A stretch of 64,000 bases of DNA from Lachnospiraceae bacterium JLR.KK008 (GCA_037015955.1 CP143548.1:2722001-2786000); one strand, 5' to 3'. Positions 42,346 through 50,838 are shown, counted from the stretch's first letter. The notes: generated by a model not told the origin, from the letters alone. Program-made: numbers and translations.

Positions 42346-43452
42346 TTATACCGCCTTTCCGGATATACCTCCCGGGAATATCCATGTGTGATAGGGCACG
42401 ATCCGCACAAGCGGGTCCTGCGCCTTGATCAGAAAGATCACAAAATAAAGCACCGCCGCCCCGATTACCACAACCCGCCAGAACCTGCGCTGTGATACGG
42501 ACGGTATCTGCCTGATCACGGAAGGAAGCAGAAAAATATGTCCCGCCGTCATATAATATCCCACTCTCGATATTTCCGGCACAAAGGACCCGCAGGTATA
42601 CAAAAGCAGGGCAAACAGATTCAGGTGAAAATAAAACCGGTTCTGCCTCTGACCGGCAATCGCCGCCCGATAATAGAGCAGGGTGAGGAAAAAGACTCCG
42701 ATAATCCTGATAATATTAATTACAGAAGTGCCGCCATCCAAATAGGACGTATTCTCATAGCTTGGATACAATGCCACGATCACCCGCAGATAAAAATCTC
42801 TCAGCACAAGACCACTCACGGCAAACAACGCCAGGACAATGAAGTGCCACCGCTTCCACGTCAGATTCGCCAGCAGATAAATCGGAATGACAATAAGTAC
42901 CGACTTATGAATGGTAGCCGTCGGCAGGATCAACAGCAAAAACTTGCCATACTGACGTTTGAGCACATATTTCATCGAAAACACTGCCACCGACCAGGCG
43001 AGGTAATAGCGCACCGTGTTCAGGCTCTGGAAATAATAGCTAAGTGTCATAAACAGAAAAAAAGAAAAAAGAAACTGTTCGCTCTGGTCATATACCGCCT
43101 GAAGCATAAAGCAGATCGTCACAAAGGCAAAAAGGGCGAAAATCGTCAGCCTGGTATCAATCCCAAATAAAGACTGCATCGCCAGCACGATAAGATTAAA
43201 CCCAAATTCTGTTGGCACGACCTGCTTCAGAGGAATCAGATGAAAAAACTCTTCATAACGGCTGTAATCATTTCCTACCTGATAACGACAGGCAGACACC
43301 GCAAATAACAGCAAAAAAAGCGCAAGCAGGCAGACCCGGTTACAGGCCTGTTGTCTCGTCATAAGACAGCCCCCCGCCATTGTGTCTTCCTGCTTTCTCA
43401 CCAAAGCCGCTATTCCCACTGTGACGATCGTCAGTATGATATATACAGTCAT
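42346..43452 (-). CDS. EpsG family polysaccharide polymerase
   Basis: 368 residues, about ten helices. After the second helix comes C-R-Y-Q-V-G-N-D-Y-S-R-Y-E-E-F-F, then E-F-G-F-N-L-I, the diagnostic motif of EpsG/Wzy-like polymerases in Firmicutes. It would join repeat units outside the membrane. It is the second polymerase-type protein in the window (the other is at 16.5 kb and belongs to a different family), pointing to two separate glycans. Confidence 0.85.
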   Translation of the reverse strand: MTVYIILTIVTVGIAALVRKQEDTMAGGCLMTRQQACNRVCLLALFLLLFAVSACRYQVGNDYSRYEEFFHLIPLKQVVPTEFGFNLIVLAMQSLFGIDTRLTIFALFAFVTICFMLQAVYDQSEQFLFSFFLFMTLSYYFQSLNTVRYYLAWSVAVFSMKYVLKRQYGKFLLLILPTATIHKSVLIVIPIYLLANLTWKRWHFIVLALFAVSGLVLRDFYLRVIVALYPSYENTSYLDGGTSVINIIRIIGVFFLTLLYYRAAIAGQRQNRFYFHLNLFALLLYTCGSFVPEISRVGYYMTAGHIFLLPSVIRQIPSVSQRRFWRVVVIGAAVLYFVIFLIKAQDPLVRIVPYHTWIFPGGISGKAV

Positions 43453-43461
43453 GGCTCTCCT

Positions 43462-44241
43462 CTATTTTCTCGCTTCCTTCAGCCCCTGACACATCAGTTC
43501 ATAAGCTTTCTTCACTGGTATCTCCCGGCACATGACCGCCCTGTGCGCCAGCAGAAAACGCATGGCCACAGGCTTTGCCAGCCTGCCATATAAATGTTCA
43601 TACAACACACCCCGGTCAAAGAAAAACTTCTCATGATACCCGGAAAACCAGGTTGACTCCCGTTCCTGCTCTCTGCCAATCGTAACAGGTGTTTTGTATA
43701 CTCGCATACCGCTCCTGATACAATCGCGGATAAACAAACTGTCTTCCCCGTTGCTGTACCGGGCGCCGCCGCCGAACAGCAATGAATAACAAATGTTTTT
43801 TCTGTGTACTGTCTCCGTGCGCATGGCAAAGCTATAGGCCGGATAGCGGCCACAGTTATAAAGTCTCACTCTCTCATAGGCATCATTGTGATAAGTCCGT
43901 CTGGCCTCGCACACTTCCACATTAAAGAGAAGCATGTCCGCCTCCGGATGACGTTCGAACTCCCCGATGATCTTCTTCTCATACCCGTCTTCATAGATGA
44001 TGTCTTCATCAGAAAACAGGCAGAGATCTCCATCAGCGCGCATCAGCGCGTTGTTGCGGCTCAGACCGACCCCTTTTTCCTTCAGGCTGTAGGCTCTGAT
44101 CAGGTACCCGCCCCGTCTGATCTCCTCATAACCAAAATGATCACATTGGTTAATCAGCACCGCGTCACAATTCACATTCATCTTATCTACGAGCTGCGCC
44201 GGTATCTGATCGACCGCGGAGATGAGCTGCTGAAGTCTCAT
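43462..44241 (-). CDS. GT2-like glycosyltransferase (divergent N-terminus)
   Basis: 259 residues. The usual GT2 opening is replaced by I-S-A-V-D-Q-I-P-A-Q-L-V-D-K-M-N, followed by V-L-I-N-Q-C-D and the well-kept G-V-G-L-S-R-N-N-A-L, then L-C-L-F-S-D-E-D-I-I-Y near 78 for the metal site. This variant is a known group of capsule GT2s. The ATG overlaps the Wzz-like gene's stop (ATGA). Transfers an unknown sugar, presumably in the EPS pathway with EpsG. Confidence 0.8.
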   Translation of the reverse strand: MRLQQLISAVDQIPAQLVDKMNVNCDAVLINQCDHFGYEEIRRGGYLIRAYSLKEKGVGLSRNNALMRADGDLCLFSDEDIIYEDGYEKKIIGEFERHPEADMLLFNVEVCEARRTYHNDAYERVRLYNCGRYPAYSFAMRTETVHRKNICYSLLFGGGARYSNGEDSLFIRDCIRSGMRVYKTPVTIGREQERESTWFSGYHEKFFFDRGVLYEHLYGRLAKPVAMRFLLAHRAVMCREIPVKKAYELMCQGLKEARK

Positions 44242-45287
44242 AGTCTCTCCCTCTCTTCCCTGCCTGCCTCCGGCTCCATACTGCTGTTCCTTCTATATTT
44301 TCTGCCGGCTCTGCCGAATGTCGCAAAATACAGACGGTAAAGTTTCAGATCCGCGTCGGTGATTACCGCTCCCAAAATTATATCATTATTTAACTTTATT
44401 TCTGCAATCCACCGCTCCAGTAGCTTGCCGTTGCCGCTTCCGTAAGGGATGTGCAAAATGACACCTCTGCCGCCTCCGGCTTCATCCGGCAGGGCAATTT
44501 TCGGATTTCCTGTTTCTATATAAATAACATCCGGTTTATCTGCTGTTACAAGGCGGATATGTCGTTCCAGCGCCTCTTTGCCCGCCTCCTCATTTCCGGT
44601 AAACGTCACACCGAGCACCGGATACCCATACCGCTTTTCAAAATCGGTCGGCACATAGACGGAGTCATCTAATATACAGGCAAGCGCCAAACCGATCAAA
44701 GAGGCCAGGAACCCGCCGCCCGCACCTGCAATCACCGCACGCACCGTCTCATCTGCCACTGCCAGCAGCGCCGAATGGCCATGCTCAATGACTTCGATCT
44801 TCTCAAATTCAATCATCTCTTTCCCAAAACGAACCAGCGCTTCTTCCGCAGCCCGCAAAATACTGTCGGTCTCCGATTGATCATGGGTCGTTACCGTGAC
44901 AGTTAGCAGCCGGATGTCAGAGAGTATATCAGCCGTTATTGAATCTCTGACCGTTTCCCGCGTCATTCCGGCAGGTACTCCTTCCATGATCTTATCCAGG
45001 ATTGGCTCCGTCCCCATCAGATCATTCCATGTGTAGCCATTATAATACTGATAGGCGTCTCCGTCGTCATCTTCATCAAATGTTAAATATAGTTTTGATA
45101 TTCCCTGATACTCTCTGGCAGGCGCGTAGACGACATGGATCACGAAATAAAGGCCGCCGCCCAGAACCGCCCCAGCCAGCGCACAGACGATAGCGATCCA
45201 TATTTTTCTGCGGTACAGCAGGGCCGTCAGTTTAATATCCAGTCCTTCTCTCATCCATTCTCTCTCTGTCATACTTTCCTCATCCAT
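44238..45287 (-). CDS. Wzz-like chain-length protein with degenerate BY-kinase-like domain
   Basis: About 349 residues. One helix near 28-52, an outer domain, a second helix near 190-210, then a cytoplasmic part of about 140 residues. The two-helix Wzz layout regulates chain length. The cytoplasmic part ends I-L-G-A-V-I-T-D-A-D-L, resembling the tail of tyrosine kinases of the CpsD type, but I see no Walker A loop and no C-terminal tyrosine cluster. The first possible start is TTG (45293); ATGs at 45287 and 45272 are alternatives, the latter with a closer GAGG. No CpsB/Wzb phosphatase is nearby. Confidence 0.7.
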   Translation of the reverse strand: MDEESMTEREWMREGLDIKLTALLYRRKIWIAIVCALAGAVLGGGLYFVIHVVYAPAREYQGISKLYLTFDEDDDGDAYQYYNGYTWNDLMGTEPILDKIMEGVPAGMTRETVRDSITADILSDIRLLTVTVTTHDQSETDSILRAAEEALVRFGKEMIEFEKIEVIEHGHSALLAVADETVRAVIAGAGGGFLASLIGLALACILDDSVYVPTDFEKRYGYPVLGVTFTGNEEAGKEALERHIRLVTADKPDVIYIETGNPKIALPDEAGGGRGVILHIPYGSGNGKLLERWIAEIKLNNDIILGAVITDADLKLYRLYFATFGRAGRKYRRNSSMEPEAGREERERL

Positions 45288-45340
45288 TCCCAACCGCTGC
45301 CTCCCGTCTGCCCACCCTTTCGCAGGACCTCCGTGAGCCG

Positions 45341-46699
45341 CTATTTCTTCAGCGCCGTTGTCTGACTCGTTTCCACGCCTTCCGTACTGTCCGGTTTAAA
45401 CAGAATCTTCAATGTCAGAAGCATCAGTTTGATGTCCAGCCACACAGAATAGTTCTCAATATAAAATAAATCCAGTTTTAACTTATCATAAGGCGTCGTA
45501 TTGTATTTTCCATATACTTGTGCATATCCGGCAAGCCCCGCCTTGACCTTTGTCCGGAATACAAACTCGGGCATGTCCTCCAGATATTGCCGGATGATCT
45601 CCGGCCGCTCCGGTCTTGGTCCGATAAACGTCATCTCGCCTTTTAATATATTGAATAGCTGTGGCAGCTCATCAATTCGTACCATGCGGATAAATTTGCC
45701 AATCGGTGTGATCCGGTCATCGTTTTTGGACGCCAGGCGTGCCACCCCGTCTTTCTCCGCATCCACCTTCATACTGCGGAATTTCATAATATAAAACTGC
45801 TTCATATCTCTCGTACAGCGGATTTGCTTATAGAACACAGGCCCTCTGTCATAAACTTTAATGGCCGCCGCTGTCAGAAGCATGATCGGAGAAGCGATCA
45901 CACACAGAAGCAGAGAACAGACAAAGTCGATCATCCGCTTGACCAGTCTCTGTTCCACGCTCAATACATATTCCCTCGTAAGCAGGATCGGTGTGTCAAA
46001 CAGATGGAGCTGATCGGCTCCCTTGATAAGAATGTCCGGTATTTTGGGCATAATATAGACGCGGATTCCCTGTCCAAAACAGAATTTATAGATTTTATTG
46101 CGAATCCCTGCCGGAATGTCCCACAATACAACGCCGTCATATCCGGTCGTTTCCTGACAGATCGCTTCTATCCCCACACCGATGTGAACACACTTATTGA
46201 CATGATATTTATCTTTTCTTGAAGCAAATTTCTGCAAAATATCCTCTACCGGCCGGTCCCCATGTACAAGAAGAAGGGAACGCGGAGAAAAGATCCGCTT
46301 ATAGAGCGCCGAGCTTCCCGCCGTCCACAAAAGAATGACCGCCGCCTCAGAAAATGTCATATAAAACATCGGCCTGATGTCAAGAAATCCGCGAACCATC
46401 AGACACATCTGTAAATACGTGATCGCATTGACGCAGACCGTTGCAAAGATCTGAGAAAACAGCACTTCTCCTGACCGCAGATACCCGATACGCATCCCTC
46501 CGTACATCTGCGAGAAAAAAAATAACAGCACACCATATACAAACAGCATCAGCAGATGTCCCTTAAAATAAAACTTCAGATACATCCGCTCACTGTAATA
46601 GCCATACCAGAACAACGCATACACGCCCATCTGCAAAGCAATGCAGATGGAAGACATGGCGATCAAAATCAGTCTTTTATAAGTTTCCAGTTTTCTCAT
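45341..46699 (-). CDS. Polytopic initiating sugar transferase (WcaJ/CpsE-like)
   Basis: 452 residues. Four N-terminal helices, a CoA-binding-like middle domain, then a membrane re-entrant helix near 262-285 and the catalytic half. The catalytic part has M-K-F-R-S-M, R-I-D-E-L-P-Q-L-F-N with the D-E pair, I-G-P-R-P-E-R-P-E, and G-L-A-G-Y-A-Q-V. It links a hexose-1-phosphate to undecaprenyl phosphate, starting the EPS repeat. I set the start at 46699, with GAGGAG 9 bases upstream; the longer frame overlaps the next gene by 41 bases. This is the second initiator besides the PglC-like one at 12.7 kb. Confidence 0.9.
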   Translation of the reverse strand: MRKLETYKRLILIAMSSICIALQMGVYALFWYGYYSERMYLKFYFKGHLLMLFVYGVLLFFFSQMYGGMRIGYLRSGEVLFSQIFATVCVNAITYLQMCLMVRGFLDIRPMFYMTFSEAAVILLWTAGSSALYKRIFSPRSLLLVHGDRPVEDILQKFASRKDKYHVNKCVHIGVGIEAICQETTGYDGVVLWDIPAGIRNKIYKFCFGQGIRVYIMPKIPDILIKGADQLHLFDTPILLTREYVLSVEQRLVKRMIDFVCSLLLCVIASPIMLLTAAAIKVYDRGPVFYKQIRCTRDMKQFYIMKFRSMKVDAEKDGVARLASKNDDRITPIGKFIRMVRIDELPQLFNILKGEMTFIGPRPERPEIIRQYLEDMPEFVFRTKVKAGLAGYAQVYGKYNTTPYDKLKLDLFYIENYSVWLDIKLMLLTLKILFKPDSTEGVETSQTTALKK

Positions 46700-46712
46700 A
46701 AAACCTGTCTCC

Positions 46713-47465
46713 TCAAACTCTGCGCCAAACGGCACGGACCGCATAAAACACAAAGTTATAAAAACTGTACGGTACGGACAGTCTCTCTACCTGCCGATAG
46801 AGATGCCAGATCCTGCGGACCGCCTCCACCTTATTGGAAGAGAGCGTGCCTGTGCTTCTGCGGTAAAGAACCAGATTTTCGTCGAGTCCATATGCCGTAT
46901 ACCCGTGGCGCAAAATGTTCCACCATGTTGCCGTATCTTCACTTTTCACAAGCGGCATTCTCATCAGTTCTCTGGGAATGCACTTTGTATCAAGCAACAC
47001 AGTGGAGGTAAAAATCGTCGTATTTTTTAAAGCCTGCCGATAGCAAAGCGTCTGCGGTACTCTGACAATCGTGCCGGTTCCCTTCCCCGTCTCATCAGCA
47101 AATTCATAGCCGCCAAAGACAAACCCTGCCTGTTTTTCTTCCATCAATGTCAGCTCCGCCGAAAGCCGCCGTGGCTTCCACAGGTCATCGGCATCCAGAA
47201 AAGCAATATATCTGCCGGCCGCTTCCTGCAGCCCCCGGTTTCTGGCCGCTGCCGCCCCCTGATTTTTTGTCTGACGGATCACTCTGATCCTTTTATCCGA
47301 AGCGGCGTAGCGCTCCATAATCAACGGACTTCCATCCGTGGAACAGTCGTCTACCAAAAGCAGCTCCCAGTCCGTCTCTTCCTGATCGATCACAGAGAGG
47401 ATCGTCTCCTCCAGAAAAGCCTGGACATTGTAGACCGGAACAATAATACTCACTTTTGCTTTCAT
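46713..47465 (-). CDS. GT2 glycosyltransferase, TuaG-like
   Basis: 250 residues. V-S-I-I-V-P-V-Y-N-V, L-V-D-D-C-S-T-D-G-S near 37-46, N-Q-G-A-A-A-A-R-N-R-G near 67-77 and F-L-D-A-D-D-L-W near 89-96 form the GT-A core. K-S-E-D-T-A-T-W-W-N-I-L-R and the C-terminal stretch follow the teichuronic acid enzyme TuaG. It should add a sugar early in repeat assembly, given its place directly before the initiating transferase (13 bases). Confidence 0.86.
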   Translation of the reverse strand: MKAKVSIIVPVYNVQAFLEETILSVIDQEETDWELLLVDDCSTDGSPLIMERYAASDKRIRVIRQTKNQGAAAARNRGLQEAAGRYIAFLDADDLWKPRRLSAELTLMEEKQAGFVFGGYEFADETGKGTGTIVRVPQTLCYRQALKNTTIFTSTVLLDTKCIPRELMRMPLVKSEDTATWWNILRHGYTAYGLDENLVLYRRSTGTLSSNKVEAVRRIWHLYRQVERLSVPYSFYNFVFYAVRAVWRRV

Positions 47466-47500
47466 ATGTCTTTCTCTTTCTCCTTCCTGTTACGGAATGA

Positions 47501-48451
47501 TCAGAGTTCTTCCCTTACAAGATAAATTGGTCTGTTTTTCACTTCCATATACATTTTGGATAAATATTGGCCCACGATTCCCAGACACATAAGCTGCACG
47601 CCGCTGATCAGAGAGATAATACAGACAAGCGACGGCCAGCCGGAAGTCGGATCCCCGAATATGACTGTCCTTACGATCGTAAATAAAATCAGCACAAAAG
47701 CCAGCAGACAAAACACCAGCCCGATCACGGACACAAAGGCCAGTGGCATCGTCGAAAACGCCAGAATCCCGTCGAGGGAATAGAGAAACAATTTCCAGAA
47801 GTTCCATTTTGTTTCCCCTTTGAGGCGCTCCACATTCTCATACTCCAGCCATTTCGTCCGGTAGCCAACCCAGCCAAAGATTCCTTTTGTAAAACGGTTA
47901 TATTCCGGCATCGAAAGAATCGCATCAACCACGGCCCTTCTCATCAGCCGATAGTCTCTGGCCCCGTCAACGAACTCCGTCTGCGAGATTCTCTGCATCA
48001 GACTGTAAAATCTCCGCGCAAAAAAGGAACGGATCACCGGCTCACCCTTGCGCGTCACCCGCCTGGTAGCCACAGAATCATATCCCTCTTCCTCAAGATA
48101 ATGAAGCATCTCCGGGAGAAGAGCGGGTGGGTCCTGCAGATCGGCGTCCATCAGCACGATATAGTCCCCCGACGCTTTCTTCAGCCCTGCATAGATACCG
48201 GCCTCTTTCCCGAAATTTCTGGAAAAAGACACCATATGGACTCTGCTGTCCTTCTGATATAATTTTTTGATCTCCGCTACCGTCCCGTCCCTGGAACCGT
48301 CATCCACATAGATCAGCTCAAGTGCAACGTCCCGTTCCTGCAAGGCCGCTTCCTGTTTCAGCAGTTCCTCATAAAAATAAGGCACATTTTCCTCTTCGTT
48401 ATAGCAGGGAACAATCACACTCAGCAGTTTCATCCTTTTTATTTTCTCCAT
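47501..48451 (-). CDS. Polyprenyl-phosphate glycosyltransferase, GtrB/YfdH-like (GT2)
   Basis: 316 residues. V-I-V-P-C-Y-N-E-E-E-N, D-D-G-S-R-D-G near 50-56, F-S-R-N-F-G-K-E-A-G and M-D-A-D-L-Q-D-P-P near 100-108 are GtrB hallmarks, followed by two helices (about 232-260 and 268-292). It should load undecaprenyl phosphate with a single sugar for a GT-C enzyme; the membrane protein upstream (48.7 kb) is a possible partner. The start could be the ATG at 48451 or at 48433. A hairpin region with a probable terminator separates it from the upstream gene. Confidence 0.88.
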   Translation of the reverse strand: MEKIKRMKLLSVIVPCYNEEENVPYFYEELLKQEAALQERDVALELIYVDDGSRDGTVAEIKKLYQKDSRVHMVSFSRNFGKEAGIYAGLKKASGDYIVLMDADLQDPPALLPEMLHYLEEEGYDSVATRRVTRKGEPVIRSFFARRFYSLMQRISQTEFVDGARDYRLMRRAVVDAILSMPEYNRFTKGIFGWVGYRTKWLEYENVERLKGETKWNFWKLFLYSLDGILAFSTMPLAFVSVIGLVFCLLAFVLILFTIVRTVIFGDPTSGWPSLVCIISLISGVQLMCLGIVGQYLSKMYMEVKNRPIYLVREEL

Positions 48452-48512
48452 TGTTTTTAATAATACGCAGTGCCGCGTCTTGCTTCGCAGTGCCGCTCAA
48501 TTCCGCTTCGCT

Positions 48513-48545
48513 AAAAATGCTTCCGTACAAGTACGGCGCATTTTT
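48513..48545 (-). terminator. Rho-independent terminator-like hairpin
   Basis: Arms AAAAATGC and GCATTTTT enclose CCGTAC/GTACGG with a two-base loop and a small internal bulge. The minus-strand RNA ends in a five-U run, while the plus-strand copy also ends in five T, so it could work in both directions. It lies between the membrane-protein gene and the GtrB-like gene, where it would end or attenuate transcription of the EPS operon. Confidence 0.6.
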
Positions 48546-48628
48546 ACTCTGTCTTTTTTCTCACTGCTCATTGCCTGCCTGCACAGTATACCATGTCCTC
48601 CGGACATGCGGCTGATGCCATCCGGCAG

Positions 48629-48650
48629 TATAATATCTTTCGATATTATA
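48629..48650 (-). other. Perfect 9-bp stem with GAAA tetraloop
   Basis: TATAATATC and GATATTATA are exact inverted repeats around four bases that read GAAA on the minus strand, a stable GNRA-type loop in the sense transcript. It lies 30 bases after the stop of the upstream membrane-protein gene. No U-run follows directly, so it is a structure rather than a typical terminator; it may stabilise the mRNA end. Confidence 0.55.
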
Positions 48651-48679
48651 CCATATTCCTCCATTTTTGGAAAGAATGT

Positions 48680-50305
48680 CTATCGGCAGTAGACCGCGTA
48701 GTCTGTGGTCCCTTCGCTCTCCTCCCAGCCGTATTGGCGCTCGGCTTGCTCGCTCATCCGTTCCCGCATGACGAGAATATTACATTTGAGCTCTGCAGCT
48801 ATGGCTGCTATCGTGTCCGGCTGCTCATAGTCGATCTTCATCTGCTCATACAGAATCAGCTCTTCCTCCGTGTATACGTCTGCGATCTCCCTGTTGCAGC
48901 CACTATACCATAAGTCCTTGCCATAAGGCAGTGTGATCTTTTCATTGCGTATCCTCGCCTGTTCCATCACTGATGCCGGTGCGGCCAGCATAACTCTCCC
49001 TTCATAATTATCCGCAAGAGCTGTTATTTTATCCTGTATTTCTTCATCTGCCTGAGAAACATGCCATTTTTTCAACAGCTCTGCCTGAAAGGGAAGCAGC
49101 GTGCCTGTCATACAGATAAAAATAACAAAACCGGCCAGTACAGTCCTGCCCTTCTGCCACTCCTGCGCCACACCCCAGATACAGGTGCCGGCATAGGCTG
49201 CGCCGAGAACTACAAGCGCATTTCCCGAGATCAGCCCCAGCAAAAGACAGACTGCCAGGAAAAACACTTCCTGCTTCCTCCACTGTTTTCCGGTCTTCTC
49301 TCTCACCAGATACAAAGCAAGCACAGACAACAGGAGCAGCCCCCACTGTCTTCCGGTATCACCGTCCGTATAGGCAAAGCTGTCCGGCGAAAAGAGCGGC
49401 TTTGTAAAGAGCAGTCCGCAGAGAACCAGAGCGGCACCGATTCCTCCGTATATCCGCTCTTTTTCCACAAACAAATAATATCCGATACAGACACCAAAAG
49501 GAACGACAACCGCCGCAGCCATTGCCGTCCCTTTCCACCCGCCATGGAGCAGAGTATATGCGTAGGAAGACGTTTCTGCGTCCCCCATAATCGTCAGCAG
49601 CGCCATAAAAATAAAAAACATCCGCCTTTTCTCTTTCTGTTCACCGAAAAAAAGCCGTCCGCATTCCCACAAGACCGCATAATTCATCAGCAGCACCCAC
49701 AGAGGAACCGCATAGTACAGAAAATGGTCAAGAGGCAGACCGCACAGATAGCACAGAGCGCTGTATAAAAGCGGCAGAGATGCAAACTTATAGAGAGGAT
49801 ACATCCCGTATCGCAGCAGTTGCCCGGTGACCGGATTATATCGGAATATCGTATCCGTCAGCGTTGTCACTGAAATCGTCTCCGCCATCGTATCGCTCCC
49901 CGTATCCGGTATGTACAGAAAATAACAGGCAATCTGCATGAGACACAAAAGAACAAGCATGGCAATCTCCACACGCTGCCGCATCCGGCCGCAGTTGCTT
50001 CCCTGCTTCCATGTAAAATATCTCCTGATCTTCTGATACAGTCCTGCTGCCTGCCTGCCGTTTAGCAGCAAAGAGAGCAGACTGCTCACAATGACAGCGA
50101 TGCCGAGCATCTTACAGTAAAAAGTAAAACTGCATTCCAGTTTAACTGCAATGCAGGAGACGGTCTCCGCCAGCAAGAATAAAAACAAAAGTCCCATCAT
50201 ATAACACTGCGTCAGCATGACCGTCTCTTTTTCTTTTTTCAGTCTGATCAACGTAAGCCCCTGTATCACAGGAAGTATGGTAACGCATAATAAAAACCGT
50301 ATCAT
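48680..50305 (-). CDS. Large polytopic membrane protein (DUF6077-like)
   Basis: 541 residues, about twelve helices and a C-terminal soluble stretch of about 120 residues. The first large outer loop has T-G-S-D-T-M-A-E-T-I-S-V-T-T-L-T-D-T-I and Y-N-P-V-T-G-Q, which reminds me of DUF6077 proteins of Lachnospiraceae; this naming is from memory and tentative. The E/D-rich outer loop and topology are compatible with a GT-C transferase that could use the product of the GtrB-like gene downstream. It follows the Spo0A_C regulator by 54 bases. Confidence 0.6.
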   Translation of the reverse strand: MIRFLLCVTILPVIQGLTLIRLKKEKETVMLTQCYMMGLLFLFLLAETVSCIAVKLECSFTFYCKMLGIAVIVSSLLSLLLNGRQAAGLYQKIRRYFTWKQGSNCGRMRQRVEIAMLVLLCLMQIACYFLYIPDTGSDTMAETISVTTLTDTIFRYNPVTGQLLRYGMYPLYKFASLPLLYSALCYLCGLPLDHFLYYAVPLWVLLMNYAVLWECGRLFFGEQKEKRRMFFIFMALLTIMGDAETSSYAYTLLHGGWKGTAMAAAVVVPFGVCIGYYLFVEKERIYGGIGAALVLCGLLFTKPLFSPDSFAYTDGDTGRQWGLLLLSVLALYLVREKTGKQWRKQEVFFLAVCLLLGLISGNALVVLGAAYAGTCIWGVAQEWQKGRTVLAGFVIFICMTGTLLPFQAELLKKWHVSQADEEIQDKITALADNYEGRVMLAAPASVMEQARIRNEKITLPYGKDLWYSGCNREIADVYTEEELILYEQMKIDYEQPDTIAAIAAELKCNILVMRERMSEQAERQYGWEESEGTTDYAVYCR

Positions 50306-50359
50306 TTTTTTCCTCGGTATGTTTCTCTGATTCTAAAAGTTATCATTTGTCCCGCTGTT

Positions 50360-50758
50360 TTATGCCATCATCATAATCAAATCTCTGCTTCTGATGTCCA
50401 GCCTGACCTTATCTGCGATCCTGGCAATGTATTCACTGTTTGTGGGACGGCCTTTCCCCTCCGCAGCGCAGTATCCGAACAGTTTTTCAAAGGTATCCTG
50501 ATTTCCCCGGCTCCAGGACACTTCGATGGCATTTCTGATCGCCCGCTCTACCTTCTGTCCTGTCGTCTTAAAATATTTGGCAATCTCAGGATACAGAAGT
50601 TTGGTCACACTGTCCACCGTCTCCAGATCCTGCTGGGATATGATGATCGCCCTGCGCAGATAATGATATCCTTTTAAGTGCGCCGGGACTCCCATGTCCA
50701 GCATCAGTTTTGTCACATAGCGTTCCAATTCGACGGCATCTGTTTCGCTGCTCTTCAT
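50360..50758 (-). CDS. Stand-alone Spo0A C-terminal DNA-binding domain protein
   Basis: 132 residues that align along their whole length with the effector domain of the sporulation regulator Spo0A: G-V-P-A-H-L-K-G-Y-H-Y-L-R, then L-Y-P-E-I-A-K-Y-F-K-T-T, V-E-R-A-I-R-N-A-I-E-V-S-W-S-R-G (recognition helix region) and P-T-N-S-E-Y-I-A. The phosphoacceptor receiver domain is missing: only about 15 residues precede the DNA-binding part. It should bind DNA without phosphorelay control, or compete with Spo0A for its sites. A GGGAG site and its own strong promoter precede it, and it heads the EPS operon, so it probably regulates glycan genes. Confidence 0.88.
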   Translation of the reverse strand: MKSSETDAVELERYVTKLMLDMGVPAHLKGYHYLRRAIIISQQDLETVDSVTKLLYPEIAKYFKTTGQKVERAIRNAIEVSWSRGNQDTFEKLFGYCAAEGKGRPTNSEYIARIADKVRLDIRSRDLIMMMA

Positions 50759-50809
50759 ATTTTCTCCCTTTCCTTCCTATTTTGGTGATTTGCCCTGCTT
50801 CCTGGTAAA

Positions 50810-50838
50810 ATCATAACAAAAGAGAGATTTTTTGTAAA
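50810..50838 (-). promoter_or_regulatory. Promoter of the Spo0A_C gene and EPS operon
   Basis: On the minus strand, TTTACA (50833-50838), 17 bases, TATGAT (50810-50815) with TGT in front (extended -10). Both boxes match five of six bases. Just upstream, TTTGTAAA and TTTACAAA (50831-50838 and 50858-50865) form an inverted repeat around the -35, a possible operator. Confidence 0.65.

Larger units (their letters stand above)
48452..48679. repeat. Hairpin- and repeat-rich intergenic element
   Basis: The 228 bases hold, in order, an 11-base direct repeat (CGCAGTGCCGC at 48466-48476 and 48486-48496), a terminator-like hairpin (48513-48545), a 7-base stem hairpin CATGTCC/GGACATG (48592-48608) and a 9-base stem with a GAAA loop on the minus strand (48629-48650). 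Such density of structure is unlike any other gap here. A dispersed repeat (MITE or REP-like) or an attenuation leader are the two best explanations. Confidence 0.55.
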
